Source: Plecoglossus altivelis
Lineage: Eukaryota; Chordata; Actinopteri; Osmeriformes; Plecoglossidae
NCBI GenBank assembly: GCA_036571765.1
Contig: BROE01000017.1
Coordinates: 755,778-819,777, forward strand
Length of the DNA stretch: 64,000 nt
Direction of reading: 5' to 3'
The notes beneath the pieces were generated by a model that did no database searches, was not told the origin of the DNA, and saw only the letters and a program-made list of their open reading frames with translations. How positions within the stretch are numbered: position 1 is the stretch's first letter; each line of letters starts with the position of its first letter. Shown here in pieces: positions 21,591 to 32,589 of this stretch. The position numbers and the translations under genes were made by a program.

Positions 21591-22470
21591 ATTACTCAAC
21601 AAAACGGTAATTTCTCATTATAGCTGCTGTTTTCTGTACTCTGTCACCTACACTCTGGTGGACAAGACACAACTGCTGGGTTTGGGCTGGTACAGAAACC
21701 TTAACCCTAACCCAGTCTTACCTACCCAGTCTATCTTGCCCCAGTCTAACTCAGGGGAGTGTTCAGGAAGTAGCCTGGGGTGTCTGAAATCTGATTGGCT
21801 ATCCCAGGTTCCACCCTTAATGCCACATCTGAAACCATGCAAATTCAAGACTTTTTGTTTTAATTGTATGATGAGTAGCCAATCATCTGTTTATAGGTGC
21901 ATTTCAGTCTAAAACCTTAGTGGCAGTCACGTGTCAGAGTAGTGTCTAGTCTGCCAAAACCCCCCCAAAAGTTATCTTTTTTGAACAGCAGTTAACATTG
22001 CATATTAGCTGCGAATAAATCAACAGAGGAAGAAGAGCTGTCGGTTAATGCCATTTCAAGAAGACTCTAGGGATTCCTCCCTACATATATGGCAGTCTTA
22101 TTTCACCAGTAGCTACTTGTTCCTCCTGAAAGTGTGTAGATTTGAGACAAACTGTCGCAGTAGTTAAAACGGTTTAGCTGTCATAATCTGATAGTTGTTT
22201 CCCCCGTCTTTTTTATGTCCATGACAGTTGCTTGCAAACGTTAGTTATGTAATTTGAAACAATAACTGGCATGATTGCCCACACACTTAGCCAGTCTGGC
22301 CTACAAGTGGGAAAAAAGTAATAGCGTATCTCAAGCATAAGATTTGCATGTCAAACTAATTAATTCACATACAATTACATGCATTGTGAAGTAATATACA
22401 CATAAATAAAATGAGATGCGTCGTGTGACTATAACCAAAACATCAGAGCAGGACAGACCAGCAAGCCTAC

Positions 22471-22780
22471 TTGCCAGTCAGGGGACCCTGAGAGCAGTGT
22501 TAGCCAGTCAGGGGACCCTGAGAGCAGTGCTAGCCAGTCAGAGGAGCCTGAGAGCAGTGTTAGCCAGCCAGAGGACCCTGAGAGCAGTGTTAGCCAGTCA
22601 GGGGAGCCTGAGAGCAGTGTTAGCCAGTCAGGGGAGCCTGAGAACACTGTTAGCCAGTCAGGGGACCCTGAGAGCAGTGCTAGCCAGTCAGGGGAGCCTG
22701 GGAGCAGTGTTAGCCAGTCAGGGGACCCTGAGAGCAGTGCTAGCCAGTCAGGGGAGCCTGAGAGCAGTGTTAGCCAGTTT
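22471..22780. repeat. 30-bp minisatellite, ~10.3 copies
   Basis: Units of 30 bases, built on GCCAGTCAGGGGA followed by CCTGAGAGCAGTGTTA, repeat in perfect register with single-base changes (CC or GC after GGGGA; GTGT or GTGC). Because 30 is a multiple of 3 the array is open in frames on both strands, giving decapeptide repeats such as ASQGTLRAVL. There is no start context, splice site or homologue to suggest it is translated. Confidence 0.95.
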
Positions 22781-23064
22781 TGCCACGGTTTGGGTAATGT
22801 ACCACTTAGCTTACTTAGATTTTATTATAATTCTCACGACAACCTTTTGAATGTATGTTGCTTTTTTATGTTGCCTAATATTAGAAGCACAATTTATTTA
22901 CATACAGTATGATATATTACATTTGTATTTTACTACTCTGTTGTGTTATGATTGGTAGGTTTGTCTTTAAAGGTAGGGCTATCTTTATCTTAAATAAACT
23001 AGCACGTTCAACTAAACCCTAGTCTAACCCATCCCAGTCCAACCTGCCCCTCTCTGTGTGTACA

Positions 23065-23070
23065 TGGAAC

Positions 23071-23103
<33 letters not shown>

Positions 23104-23125
23104 CCAGTGTGTGTATGTGTGTATT
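23065..23125. repeat. (GT)n microsatellite
   Basis: Interrupted GT tract. Confidence 0.92.
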
Positions 23126-23224
23126 TTGCAAGCCTGCAGGACATCTTCTCTTATTTTCTCATGTTCTGGCTGAGATCCAAGGTTGTTTTAATTAGAGATA
23201 TCTCTTCACCAGACTTGTTCTCCT

Positions 23225-23373
23225 ACACACTCTCTCACACATACACACACGCTCGCTGGCGTACACAAATATACGCATACACACAACCACAGCATCGCAC
23301 ACACACAACCACAGTTGCACACAAACCCACCGACACACATGCACAGTCGTAAACACACATATGTACACACACA

Positions 23374-23446
<73 letters not shown>

Positions 23447-23462
23447 ACACACACAGACGCAC
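23225..23462. repeat. (CA)n microsatellite and CA-rich flank
   Basis: Near-perfect CA from about 23370 to 23455, preceded by degenerate ACACAC. Val/Cys frames on the minus strand are artefacts. Confidence 0.95.
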
Positions 23463-23999
23463 TCTTAAAGATCCCAAGCTGTTGTGTCTGAAGAGATTCT
23501 CCCCTTCTGGTGTAGACAGAGAATTTTGCCAATGTTGGAGCTGGGCACCATGTTACACTGACCGGGGTAGGGTTGAACCCTGGTCCCTCCCAGACTTCAG
23601 CAGCTACCACCAATCAAAGAGGGCTGAGTCCCAGCCATCATGTACAGTTCCTCAGCTTATGCACTCAAATGTCAGTTATAACATTAACACTGCAGCCAGC
23701 TGCATGGCGGGAGGGAGGATGCGTATGTGTGGAGAAGAGGGGTGTATGTGTGACGAAGAGGTGTGTGTGTGTGGAGACTAGGAGGGGTGTATGTGTTGGT
23801 CCCTGGCTCCGCCTGACTGTCCACCAAAGGAATGCATGGGTGTAATTGATACAAGTGCTTCAGAAACAGATTTCACTCAGAGTGTTTGTGTAAGCGTGTG
23901 TGTGTGTATGTGTGTGTTTCCAATTTGCATCAGACTGAGGTGTAATTAGCGCACATCCTGTTCTCCCATCTGTCACTTCCTGTGTCTCTGTTCACATCC

Positions 24000-24185
24000 T
24001 TCTCTCCTTCTCTCCCTTCTTTTACTCTGGCTCTCCCTCTCTCCTTTTCCCTCCCTCCCTCCCTCCCATTCTCCCTCCCTCCTTCCTCACTCCCTTTCTT
24101 CCTCCCTCCCTCCCTCCCTCCTTCCCTGCCTTAATCTCCCTACCTCCATTTCTCTCTTCCCCTCTTTCACTCCAACTTCACTCCA
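24000..24185. repeat. CCTCCCT tract
   Basis: Pyrimidine tract with (CCCT)n. Confidence 0.88.
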
Positions 24186-24479
24186 ACAAGGAGAAACTGA
24201 ACTGACTAATGTGTAGTGGACAGCAGACTGTTCTAAAGTGACAAATCCTACATTCCTAAACCAAGAAGTATGACTAAGGAGCTGAGGGGTTTGATCCGGG
24301 GTTGGGTGGCTGTCAGATGTCCTTCTGCAGAGGCATAGATTGATCATTTTATTGAAAATCTATAATATTATTCTATTCATATTCATGCTGACACAAACGT
24401 GCGGTCTTAGTTGTTTGAGACCTCTCTGATCATCTCCTACGTAATGGACCTGGAGTGTGTGAGATTGTGTGTCCCGCTG

Positions 24480-24600
24480 TGCTCAGGCCTGAGGTACACA
24501 CACTCACACAGATACACACTCTATCACACACTCACACATTACAACACATACTCACGCTAACACACACACACGCTGACACACTCAATGTGTCTACCCTGCT
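24480..24600. repeat. ACACACTC-rich low complexity
   Basis: Degenerate CA/CT repeats. Confidence 0.8.
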
Positions 24601-24714
24601 CTATCACAGCCCCAGCTAAGGACCATGTCGCGTGTGTGAGGTAGAGCCTGCTGCCGCTTCTCTACGTGCTGCTCACTCTGCTAATGAAGTGTCTAAACAC
24701 TGGTGGTCTCTTCT

Positions 24715-25205
24715 TTTCCTCCCATCTTTCTTCCTCCACTCTCCCTACTCTCCCCTATCCCTCCCCTCTTTCTCTCTCTCTACTTTCCTACTTTCCTCCC
24801 TCCCCTATGCCTCCCCTCCTTCTCTCTCTACTCTCCTCTCTCCCCTATACCTCCCCTCTTTCTCTCTCTACTTTCCTCCCTCTCCAGTCCTGCCCCTCTT
24901 TCTCTTTCTCCTCTCTCCCCTATTCATCTCTCTACTCTCCTCTGTTTCTCATCTTCTCTCTGTCTCATTCCTCTCTCATGTTTCCTCTCCATCTTCCCTC
25001 CTCTCACCTTGTTCTCTCTTTCCCTGGTGTTTCGTTCACTCTTCTTCCCCTCTTCCCACCTTGCTCCTCCTTTTCTTCTCTCCCTCCTATTCCCCTCCTT
25101 TTTGCTCCTCTCTTCTTCCTCCCTCAGCTCTCCTCCCTTCTCAGTCTCTTCTCTGCCTCCTTCCTGCCTCCCCCCTTTCTCCTCTTCCCTCCATACCTCC
25201 TGGGT
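24715..25205. repeat. Long homopyrimidine tract with CTCTACTTTCCTCC units
   Basis: About 490 bases of C/T with diverged 30-50-base internal repeats (CCTCCCCTATACCTCCCCTC). Three overlapping long Ser/Leu/Pro frames here are composition artefacts. Confidence 0.9.
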
Positions 25206-25559
25206 AGTGTGAACTGTCTCAAGTTTGGAGATCAGATTCAGTGCTAGTTGCTGTGGTAACTCTCCAAACAGATGGTCAATCAACCTCCAAACTCTCACTC
25301 AAGAACAACACTTGTGTGTGTGTGTGCTCGCTCGTGCTTCTGTGTGGGTGTGTGACAACTCATAAGTCACATACGCCACCTCAACAGGACTATCAGTGCC
25401 TACAGACTAAACCAAACATCAGAACACATTACAGTTATACACACACATACTGTGACTGGAGAGTTAGTTTAACTTATCTCCAGAGTTCAGAATCCATATT
25501 TATGTTATGTCAGTGACAGCAGGCTGTAGGCATCAACATCTGAGTCATGATACTGAAAA

Positions 25560-25680
25560 GAGGAAAGGCTAACAAAAAGAGGAGAGGAAGAAAGATAGGA
25601 GCATGGAGAGAGTGGGGAGGATGGAGAGGAGTGGAGGGGATGATGAAAGAGGGGAGCAGAGAGAGGGGAGGAAAGGGCAC
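25560..25680. repeat. GA-rich tract
   Basis: Purine-rich low complexity. Confidence 0.8.
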
Positions 25681-26034
25681 CTCCAGGCAGAGTCTACACA
25701 ACTGTCCTCCTGCAACTGTCCCTGCCATCTCCTTCAGCCACCACCCCCTGATCTCCACAGAGCCAGCCAGTTTGGTAAGGCCTTCTACGCCTTCTTGAGG
25801 CCATCCTGCGGGTCTGACTGAGAGGACTGACTCCAGCAGTAATCTTGGGTTGTGAACTGTTCCTCCCACTCCCCTGGCCACCAACAGCCAGGCCCTGTGC
25901 AAGCACCAACATCTCAGGACAGCAGCATAAAGTCAGGGGAGGAGGAGAGGAAAAAAACAGTAGGGGGGAGGCATGGAAAGAGAGAGGCTGAAGACATAAC
26001 TATTCCTTTCATCTACAATCTGTGTTTTCTTTAT

Positions 26035-26560
26035 CACTCTTCCTGTCCCAAGTCCTGATGCTCTCTCCTTTCTCATCCCTCTTCTCTCTCTCCTCTCACT
26101 CCTGTCCTGCCTCTCCCATTACCCCTCTTCCCTTCCTCCCTCCTCTCTCCTCTCCTTCCTCTCTTCCCTCTTCTCTCTCATCCCTCTTCTCTCCTTCCTC
26201 GCTCTCTCTTCACTCACCTCACCGCCCTCTTCTCTCTCCTCTACTCTCTCTTGTCTCTTCTTTCTCTCCTCTCATCCCTCTCCTCTCTCCTCTTTCTTGT
26301 CTCACCTCTCTCCTCTCCTCCCTCTTCTCTCCTCCCTTTTCTGTGTACTTTGTGTATGTATATATGTGTGTGTACTGTGTGACTCTCCTACCTCGTCTCT
26401 TCTACCCCTACCTCTCCTTCCCTTTTTCTCTCCCTCTTCTCTGCTATTCTCTCTTCCCTCCTCTTCTCCATTACACTCCTTATCTTCTGCTCTTCTCTTC
26501 GTCAATCTCCTCCTTTCCTCTCCTTTCTTCTCTCCTGTCTCATCTCCTCACTTTCATATA
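26035..26560. repeat. Long homopyrimidine tract
   Basis: CTCTCCTC-type sequence with a short GT interruption near 26340-26385. Confidence 0.9.
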
Positions 26561-27239
26561 AGTTGTTCTTCAGAGCTCCTGTCTGTGAGTGATTTGAAAC
26601 GCTGCAGTACAAACTGAATGAGAGTCTTCAAATGGAAATCAATGAAAGCAAATGCCATCGTTGAATCCTCAGCATGCTATATCCAAGACATTAACACCAC
26701 ATTGCAAGTATGAAGGAAGCTCAATCCCTCTCTTCTCTCCTCTTTGCTCCACCAATGTCCTCCCTCTTTCTTCTCTCCCCTCTGCTCATGTCCTCTCCCC
26801 CCTCCTCTCCTTTCTCTCTTTTCATCTTTCCCTTCGATAATAAGCAGAGCTCTTTGAGATTCCTGAATCAACAGATACACGTTCCTCATTCACAGTTGTG
26901 TTTGTGTACTGTGTGTGTACTGTGTGTATGCATACTGCATGTGTGTTGCAGCTCCATGCACATGTTTCCTGTGAGTTGGTTTGAGCCATGATGATTCCTC
27001 AGAAGCAGCCTGCTCCTCTGATTGCTGATGGCTGCTCTGTGATCCCCTCTCTGCCTTTAGTCATGAAAGGAACTGTGGACTCCTTCTGATGGCCCTCAGA
27101 GAGGATGCTGCCGACTCAACACACTCCGCTCCATACACTCCTCACTAGAGGGGCTGGGGCAAGCCAACAAGACTTGGTTTTAAAGGTCCGTTTCATGATG
27201 GAGACAACACAATTCTGAGCTTAATCAATATCCTTTGAT

Positions 27240-27470
27240 TCAATGTACCTCATTTGTTTGTCTGCCCGTTACTTGGTCTTATCTGTCTGACTGTTCCTCT
27301 CTCCAACCTGTCTACCTGTCTGTTCCTCTATCTAGCCTGTCTACATTCTCTGGTCCACTCTCTAACCTGTCTACTTGTCTGTACCTCTCTCTAACCTGTC
27401 TGCCTGCCTGGCCATCACTCTCCTTGTTCATTTGTCTGCCTTTTTGCCAGTCTGTCTGTCTACCTAATCC
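27240..27470. repeat. CCTGTCT repeat flanking LINE fragment
   Basis: Degenerate AACCTGTCTACCTGTCTGTCCTCT-like units; similar sequence resumes after the LINE at 28251-28275. Confidence 0.75.
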
Positions 27471-28250
27471 ATCTGTGGTGGTCCCTCGAGTCTCCAAAAG
27501 CACAGTAGGAGGTCGAGCATTTAGCTACCAAGCTCCTGTGTTATGGAATCAGCTCCCTGTTCATGTTAAAGAGGCCGACACAGTCTCTTTATTTAAGACC
27601 AGGCTTAAAGCATTTCTCTTCGAAATAGCTTATGGGCAGGGCATTAGTTAATATCGTAGTTCACTATAGTCTGTTCATCGCTATGCACAAGTTTCGATCC
27701 CTCCGAGGTGGACTCTGTCCTGGATGCTACCCTGGCGATGACTTCACCCTAGATGCCTCGCCCCGCCTCGCGACCTGATCTGTGGACCCGGGTGCTCCTC
27801 AACTGTCGTAGGTGCTTCGTACAACAGACGAACTGCTTTCCTCAGATCCACTTCGCTGAATAGCCGAACTCTCCTCGCACTAGATGATCTAGATGAACCC
27901 CTCCTTCCGCCTGAGGGGTTCTTTCTTTACAGTCCATCTGCATATGGATGCACGCCAGTCCTGGACCATCTACAGCCTGTCCGTCCGTGGGAGCAGGATC
28001 TCTTCTTCACTGTGGTTCTCCCCGAGGTTTCTACTTTTTCCCACAGGGTTTTTTTGTAGTTTTTCCTTGCCGAGAAGGAGGGTCTAAGGACAGGGGATGT
28101 TCCGGGACAGTCGTCCATTTGCTAAAATCATATGTACATTTTTATAACGTGGTTTTCTGTTTATTGACCAATGATGGAATCCTTGTCGCCCTTCGAGGCA
28201 ACTGTTGTTGTGATTTTGGGCGTTACAAAAATAAATTGAATTGAATTGAA
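27471..28250 (+). mobile_element. 5'-truncated LINE, 3' end with ATTGA tail
   Basis: The open stretch to 27651 encodes a C-terminal LINE reverse-transcriptase block (GRAFSYQAPVLWNQLP, then SLFKTRLKAFLF), followed by a GC-richer 3' UTR of about 580 bases and a terminal AATAAATTGAATTGAATTGAA repeat. Short tandem tails of this kind are typical of CR1/L2/Rex-type elements in fish. The 5' part, including the catalytic RT motifs and the endonuclease, is missing. Confidence 0.85.
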
Positions 28251-28279
28251 TCTGTCTTCCTGCCTGTCTCTCACCCTAG

Positions 28280-30400
28280 TTAGTTTACCTGACAGACACA
28301 TTAGACACCTTCTTCCTCTTCTGGGCCCTCATTCCTAAATGATGATTCCTATTAGTAACAAACGAACATCATTTGATATTGTGCGTTCCTCCACGCACAC
28401 AGTGACCCATGCGCGAGCACAAACATTTGAGAAACGGGAAACTTTGACTCCGATGGCAGAGGGATGAAACTTGAGACAAGCCTTCATGTTGATAGCATTG
28501 TCAAAAAGAAATCGAAATGTGACCTCTACACATTAACAGTTTACTGAAATGCATACGCAAAATACATACAAACTGAGATATCTGTTCATGCCAAAGAACC
28601 CCTTCAATAATGTAATGTGAAGAATTGTAATCTCAAATAATTAGGTGATCATAAGGACAATTTAGGTTCAAACTGATGCTGTTCCTTCAGTGAGGCCTTG
28701 TACTGCATGTCTTCAGCTTGTTTGCTGCACATAACTGTTAATGTAATAATACTTCTGTCATTGTCAATCAGTGTAAGTACCACACCTGAAAGTGTTACTA
28801 ATCCTGACCTTATTACAGTCCGATTAATTAAGGGCATGTCAGAGACCATTCATAAGCAAATATTGCTTGGATGGGACAAGATGTTTAGGCAAGTGTGCTT
28901 GATTTCTAGTAAATTGTGATTTATAAAGGAGTAACCTTTATAACACAACTTTTTCTGCGGACAGTTTTAAAAATGAGGCCCCTGGTCTGGTTTAACTGAT
29001 GTGGTTTTCAATAGTCGGACTATGAAGGACAACATCTTCTCGGAAAAAGTCATTTGAGTAACGATATCTTGTCAAAATAAGCCATACAAAACCATACCTT
29101 GTTATACTCAGTCAAATCTGAAGGGTAAAAATACATGTAAATGTTGGTAACACCAATTGAGTTCATGCTACAAAATTTGGGGGGTTATATGTAGCCTCTG
29201 TTAATTGTTATATAACATGTTAAAGGCTAGAGTAGCTGCCCCATCTCATGGGATTCCATCTGAGTCACAGTGAGCGCTGAGCGAGCAGGTATGAGGAGGG
29301 AGTTGTTGTCTATGGAAGCTGTCTGTAAATAGTCGTTTCTTTTCAAGCTCAGAGTCCTACTCTCGTTTCATTTTTCACTTTAACGTTAGTGTTGCTTACA
29401 GATGAAGTCTGATTAGTTGTAATGCCAAATTGAAATCATTACACATGTTTTGTTATAGGCTATTAGGCTTATCTCGCCACTGCGAATGAAAAATGCTTTT
29501 CTGTACCAAAACACATGTGGGAAACATAACAATTAGCCTGTGTTTGACAGCGGGAATGTACTAAACAAATCCTAATTAAATTTAACATCTGCAACGCATA
29601 AGCTCGAATGTGATTTATTTATTGTGATGAACATACAGTACAACAAGGTATGGCTAAAAATCTAAGAATTTGAGCATATAGATATAGATATATACATGTC
29701 ACATCAAGGAAAGCTTAGCCTACAGGGTTGTTTGTATTGTCAGTTTGCAATTGAAGTCTCAACCTGATCATTGTTCAAGTAGTCAAGCAGTTCTGCCCAA
29801 CCACACTGTATGTGAGAGTATGTGATGGCTGAAGGACAGAGATGTATTTGTTGATCTTGTGCAAATGGCGAAAAGGAATTCTTTGAAAGTGCCTGGACAA
29901 TGACATTGATTTGGTTCAAATGCAGCTTTTTGAATACAGACTGTTCTGGTGCAAACCCTTCTGGTTCCAGTCTTGTGATGCGTGTTCTTCCAGTGTGAGG
30001 AGTGACACAAGCAATCGTTCAGAATCTAGGGCGAGATGTTGGGGTGATACTGTTATTCTGAGCAACACTCCTATACCCAAAGGGAGAATAATGAGGCCAC
30101 CCAATTTAGGTTTACCTGAGTTAATAAAATTGTCAGTTAATGTTTGAAATGCTTTAACCTGTACTTCAATTTGGCATTGTTAATGATATTGAATACTGTA
30201 GCATTACCTTACATTTTTTGTGTCTAATATTTGAGTCTTTTTAGAAAAGGAAGATGGTTCTCCAAACCAAACCAGGGGATGACATAGTCATGCAGGAATA
30301 TGACTAAACCAAAAGTTGACATGACATGATAAACATGCTTGCGGCCAAAATAACGGAGACCCAGAGCAGAAAGACTAGAGGGTTTGGCTGGAAGTTGCCC
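28280..30400. other. AT-rich intergenic sequence
   Basis: No exon, RNA gene or clear repeat recognised. Confidence 0.5.
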
Positions 30401-30404
30401 TTTT

Positions 30405-30775
30405 CACTCCATAGAACTAGCCCACAGCTACACATACCTCCACTGCATAGAACTATCCCACAGCTACACATACCTCCACTCCATAGAACTAGCCCACAGC
30501 TACACATGCCTCCACTCCATAGAACTAGCCCACAGCTACACATGCCTCCACTCCATAGAACTAGCCCACAGCTACACATGCCTCCACTGCATAGAACTAG
30601 CCCACAGCTACACATGCCTCCACTCCATAGAACTAGCCCACAGCTACACATACCTCCACTCCATAGAACTAGCCCACAGCTACACATGCCTCCACTCCAT
30701 AGAACTATCCCACAGCTACACATACCTCCACTCCATAGAACTATCCCACAGCTACACATGCCTCCACTGCATAGG
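30405..30775. repeat. 36-bp minisatellite, ~10 copies
   Basis: Units of 36 bases, CATAGAACTAGCCCACAGCT followed by ACACATGCCTCCACTC, with variants TATCCC for TAGCCC, ATACC for ATGCC and TGCATAG for TCCATAG. Thirty-six is a multiple of 3, so long frames run through on both strands (for example HRTSPQLHMPPL); no sign of translation. Confidence 0.95.
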
Positions 30776-30799
30776 GTTCTGGCTGAGAGCAATTAGCAA

Positions 30800-32420
30800 A
30801 ATGGGTAGGCTTATACAAAGTGATCATTGACTTAATGAGATACTTATGTGCATATTATAATTTCCTTAATTGTCACACTTTTGATGTGTTTGATGTGTTT
30901 TCCGAGAGCATTTCAATGACATTGGAGTGTTACTGATTACTTTGCCTGGAGACAGAAGACTATTCTGAGGAAAACTGTTGAGGACAGGGATAAACAGTCT
31001 AAACCACTTAAAGGTAATTTTAAACAACTGTTGCAATCTTCATATGTGAGTAAGAATGTGTAGCGGGGTTTGGTCTGGGCCTGAGGAAGCCTAGTTTAAC
31101 AGCCTTCGTAATAATCCGCCTACTCTTAAGTAATGAATTCTTTGAAAGTAGACCAGATCAGACAACATGAAGGATAATGCAAGGATTATACACAATTATT
31201 TATTTGAGAAAATGTCATTATGTAATGAACAATATTGGAGATGTTATGGTCTTGCGGTTTGAATGGTGCAATGATACAAAATGAGTTTAGTAAGAGCATG
31301 TGAGTAGATGGACAGGAGAATGAGGCTCATTGGAAATGATGGTGGACAATCTGGCGAAATCCTAACAAGACTTAGGTTAGTTCACTTGTTTTGAAATCAG
31401 ATATAGACAAATGAAACCACAACAAGTCACTAGTAAGAAATGTTACACAGTTACTTTTGTCGTATGACGAAGAGGAGTCAAAGTTCTGTGATCATCGACA
31501 AATGTTCCCTCTAGAACAAAGGGAAATTTTCTTTCTCTATATGTGTCTTGTGATCCAGTGAGTTGCTAATTGAGAAGAATATGTTTGATGTGTCGCAAAG
31601 CCTCAAGGTGATTTCTTACAAACAAGTGAGGGTGATTGCACATTGTGGGTTTTCATAGTCCACAAGAAAAGGGGCTGTATTTGTGAAGGTGAATTCTTTT
31701 ATTGGTCAATTACTTCGGCTGGGCGTTGTGAGTTTCACGTCTAGGTGTGAAATAGACAGTAACTTTGGTTTCAGTGATTAAAATGCTCATGTATTGATTA
31801 TACTTCAAAATGTAACAATGCAACATTGATAAATGGTTTTGTTAGTACATTACAATTATTTGGATATTAAGATTGACTGACAACTTTACTTGAGGGGAAG
31901 TTATAATCAAATATTGGTTAAAACAGAATTTTGAACAATGTGAAAAACACACATTACAACACATCAACTACTGACATTGAATTAGTGTCCATGAGTCAAG
32001 GAGTTTTTGTTGAATGTTTATAAATCAATGAAAAGTGAGTTTTCCTCATATTCTGAATACTGTAGGAGCATGTGGTCTAGCTTCTGACCCCATGCTGGGG
32101 CAGATGCTACCTGCAAGATAAGAAAGCGGGTGAACCCCTTCCTCCTGTCTGGTGGCTCTGTGTTCTCAATGCATCGATTAATTGAACCACCTTCTGTTTG
32201 ACGAGGGTAGGCCTACATCTGAGCCAGCACAACAAGATGAGACACGTCTCCTTGGTGTCTCACTCACCAGGCCTGGTTACATAATAATATGACAGAGGAC
32301 TGGTAAGTGGGTGTATGTCATTTGATTCACTTGGGCAAGTTTTATTAATGATGGGAGTTCGAATTGATATGTTTGTTCCATGTCTTTTGTAGATAGTGCA
32401 GCCTTAAATCTTTCTTTATT
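30800..32420. other. AT-rich sequence, possible old retroelement
   Basis: No exon recognised. 31060-31750 has low CpG and no simple repeats and might be a decayed element, but I could not match it to a family. Confidence 0.35.
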
Positions 32421-32424
32421 CTGC

Positions 32425-32585
32425 ACTTTCCTCTTAGTATTTTGTGCAAGTATGCATACATATTTCAAATATGCACAAATATCGTTAAATTACACCCATG
32501 GTAAATTTCCAAAATGTTTGGACGTTTGATATTAGTTTAAACAATAGGATTGGAGGTGGTAGAGTAAAAAAAGAAATGAAAAAAT
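32425..32585 (+). repeat. Dispersed repeat family, copy B
   Basis: Clear partial copy of the element at 14680-14945, starting near ATTCTGCACTTTCCTCTTAGTA and running through TTTGATATTAGTTTAAAC to AGTAAAAAAAG. It lacks the MITE found in copy C and so shows the uninterrupted site CTCTTAGTATTTTG. Confidence 0.7.
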
Positions 32586-32589
32586 TGCC

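Noticed and set aside
22471..22780. CRISPR-like direct repeats
   Set aside because: Units are contiguous with no unique spacers, and the genome is a vertebrate; it is a minisatellite.
23206..23613. Cys/Val-rich protein on the minus strand
   Set aside because: Translation of a CA microsatellite (GTGTGT reads Cys-Val).
24632..25247. Three overlapping 170-190-residue Ser/Leu/Pro frames
   Set aside because: They arise from a C/T-only tract where stop codons are rare in every frame.
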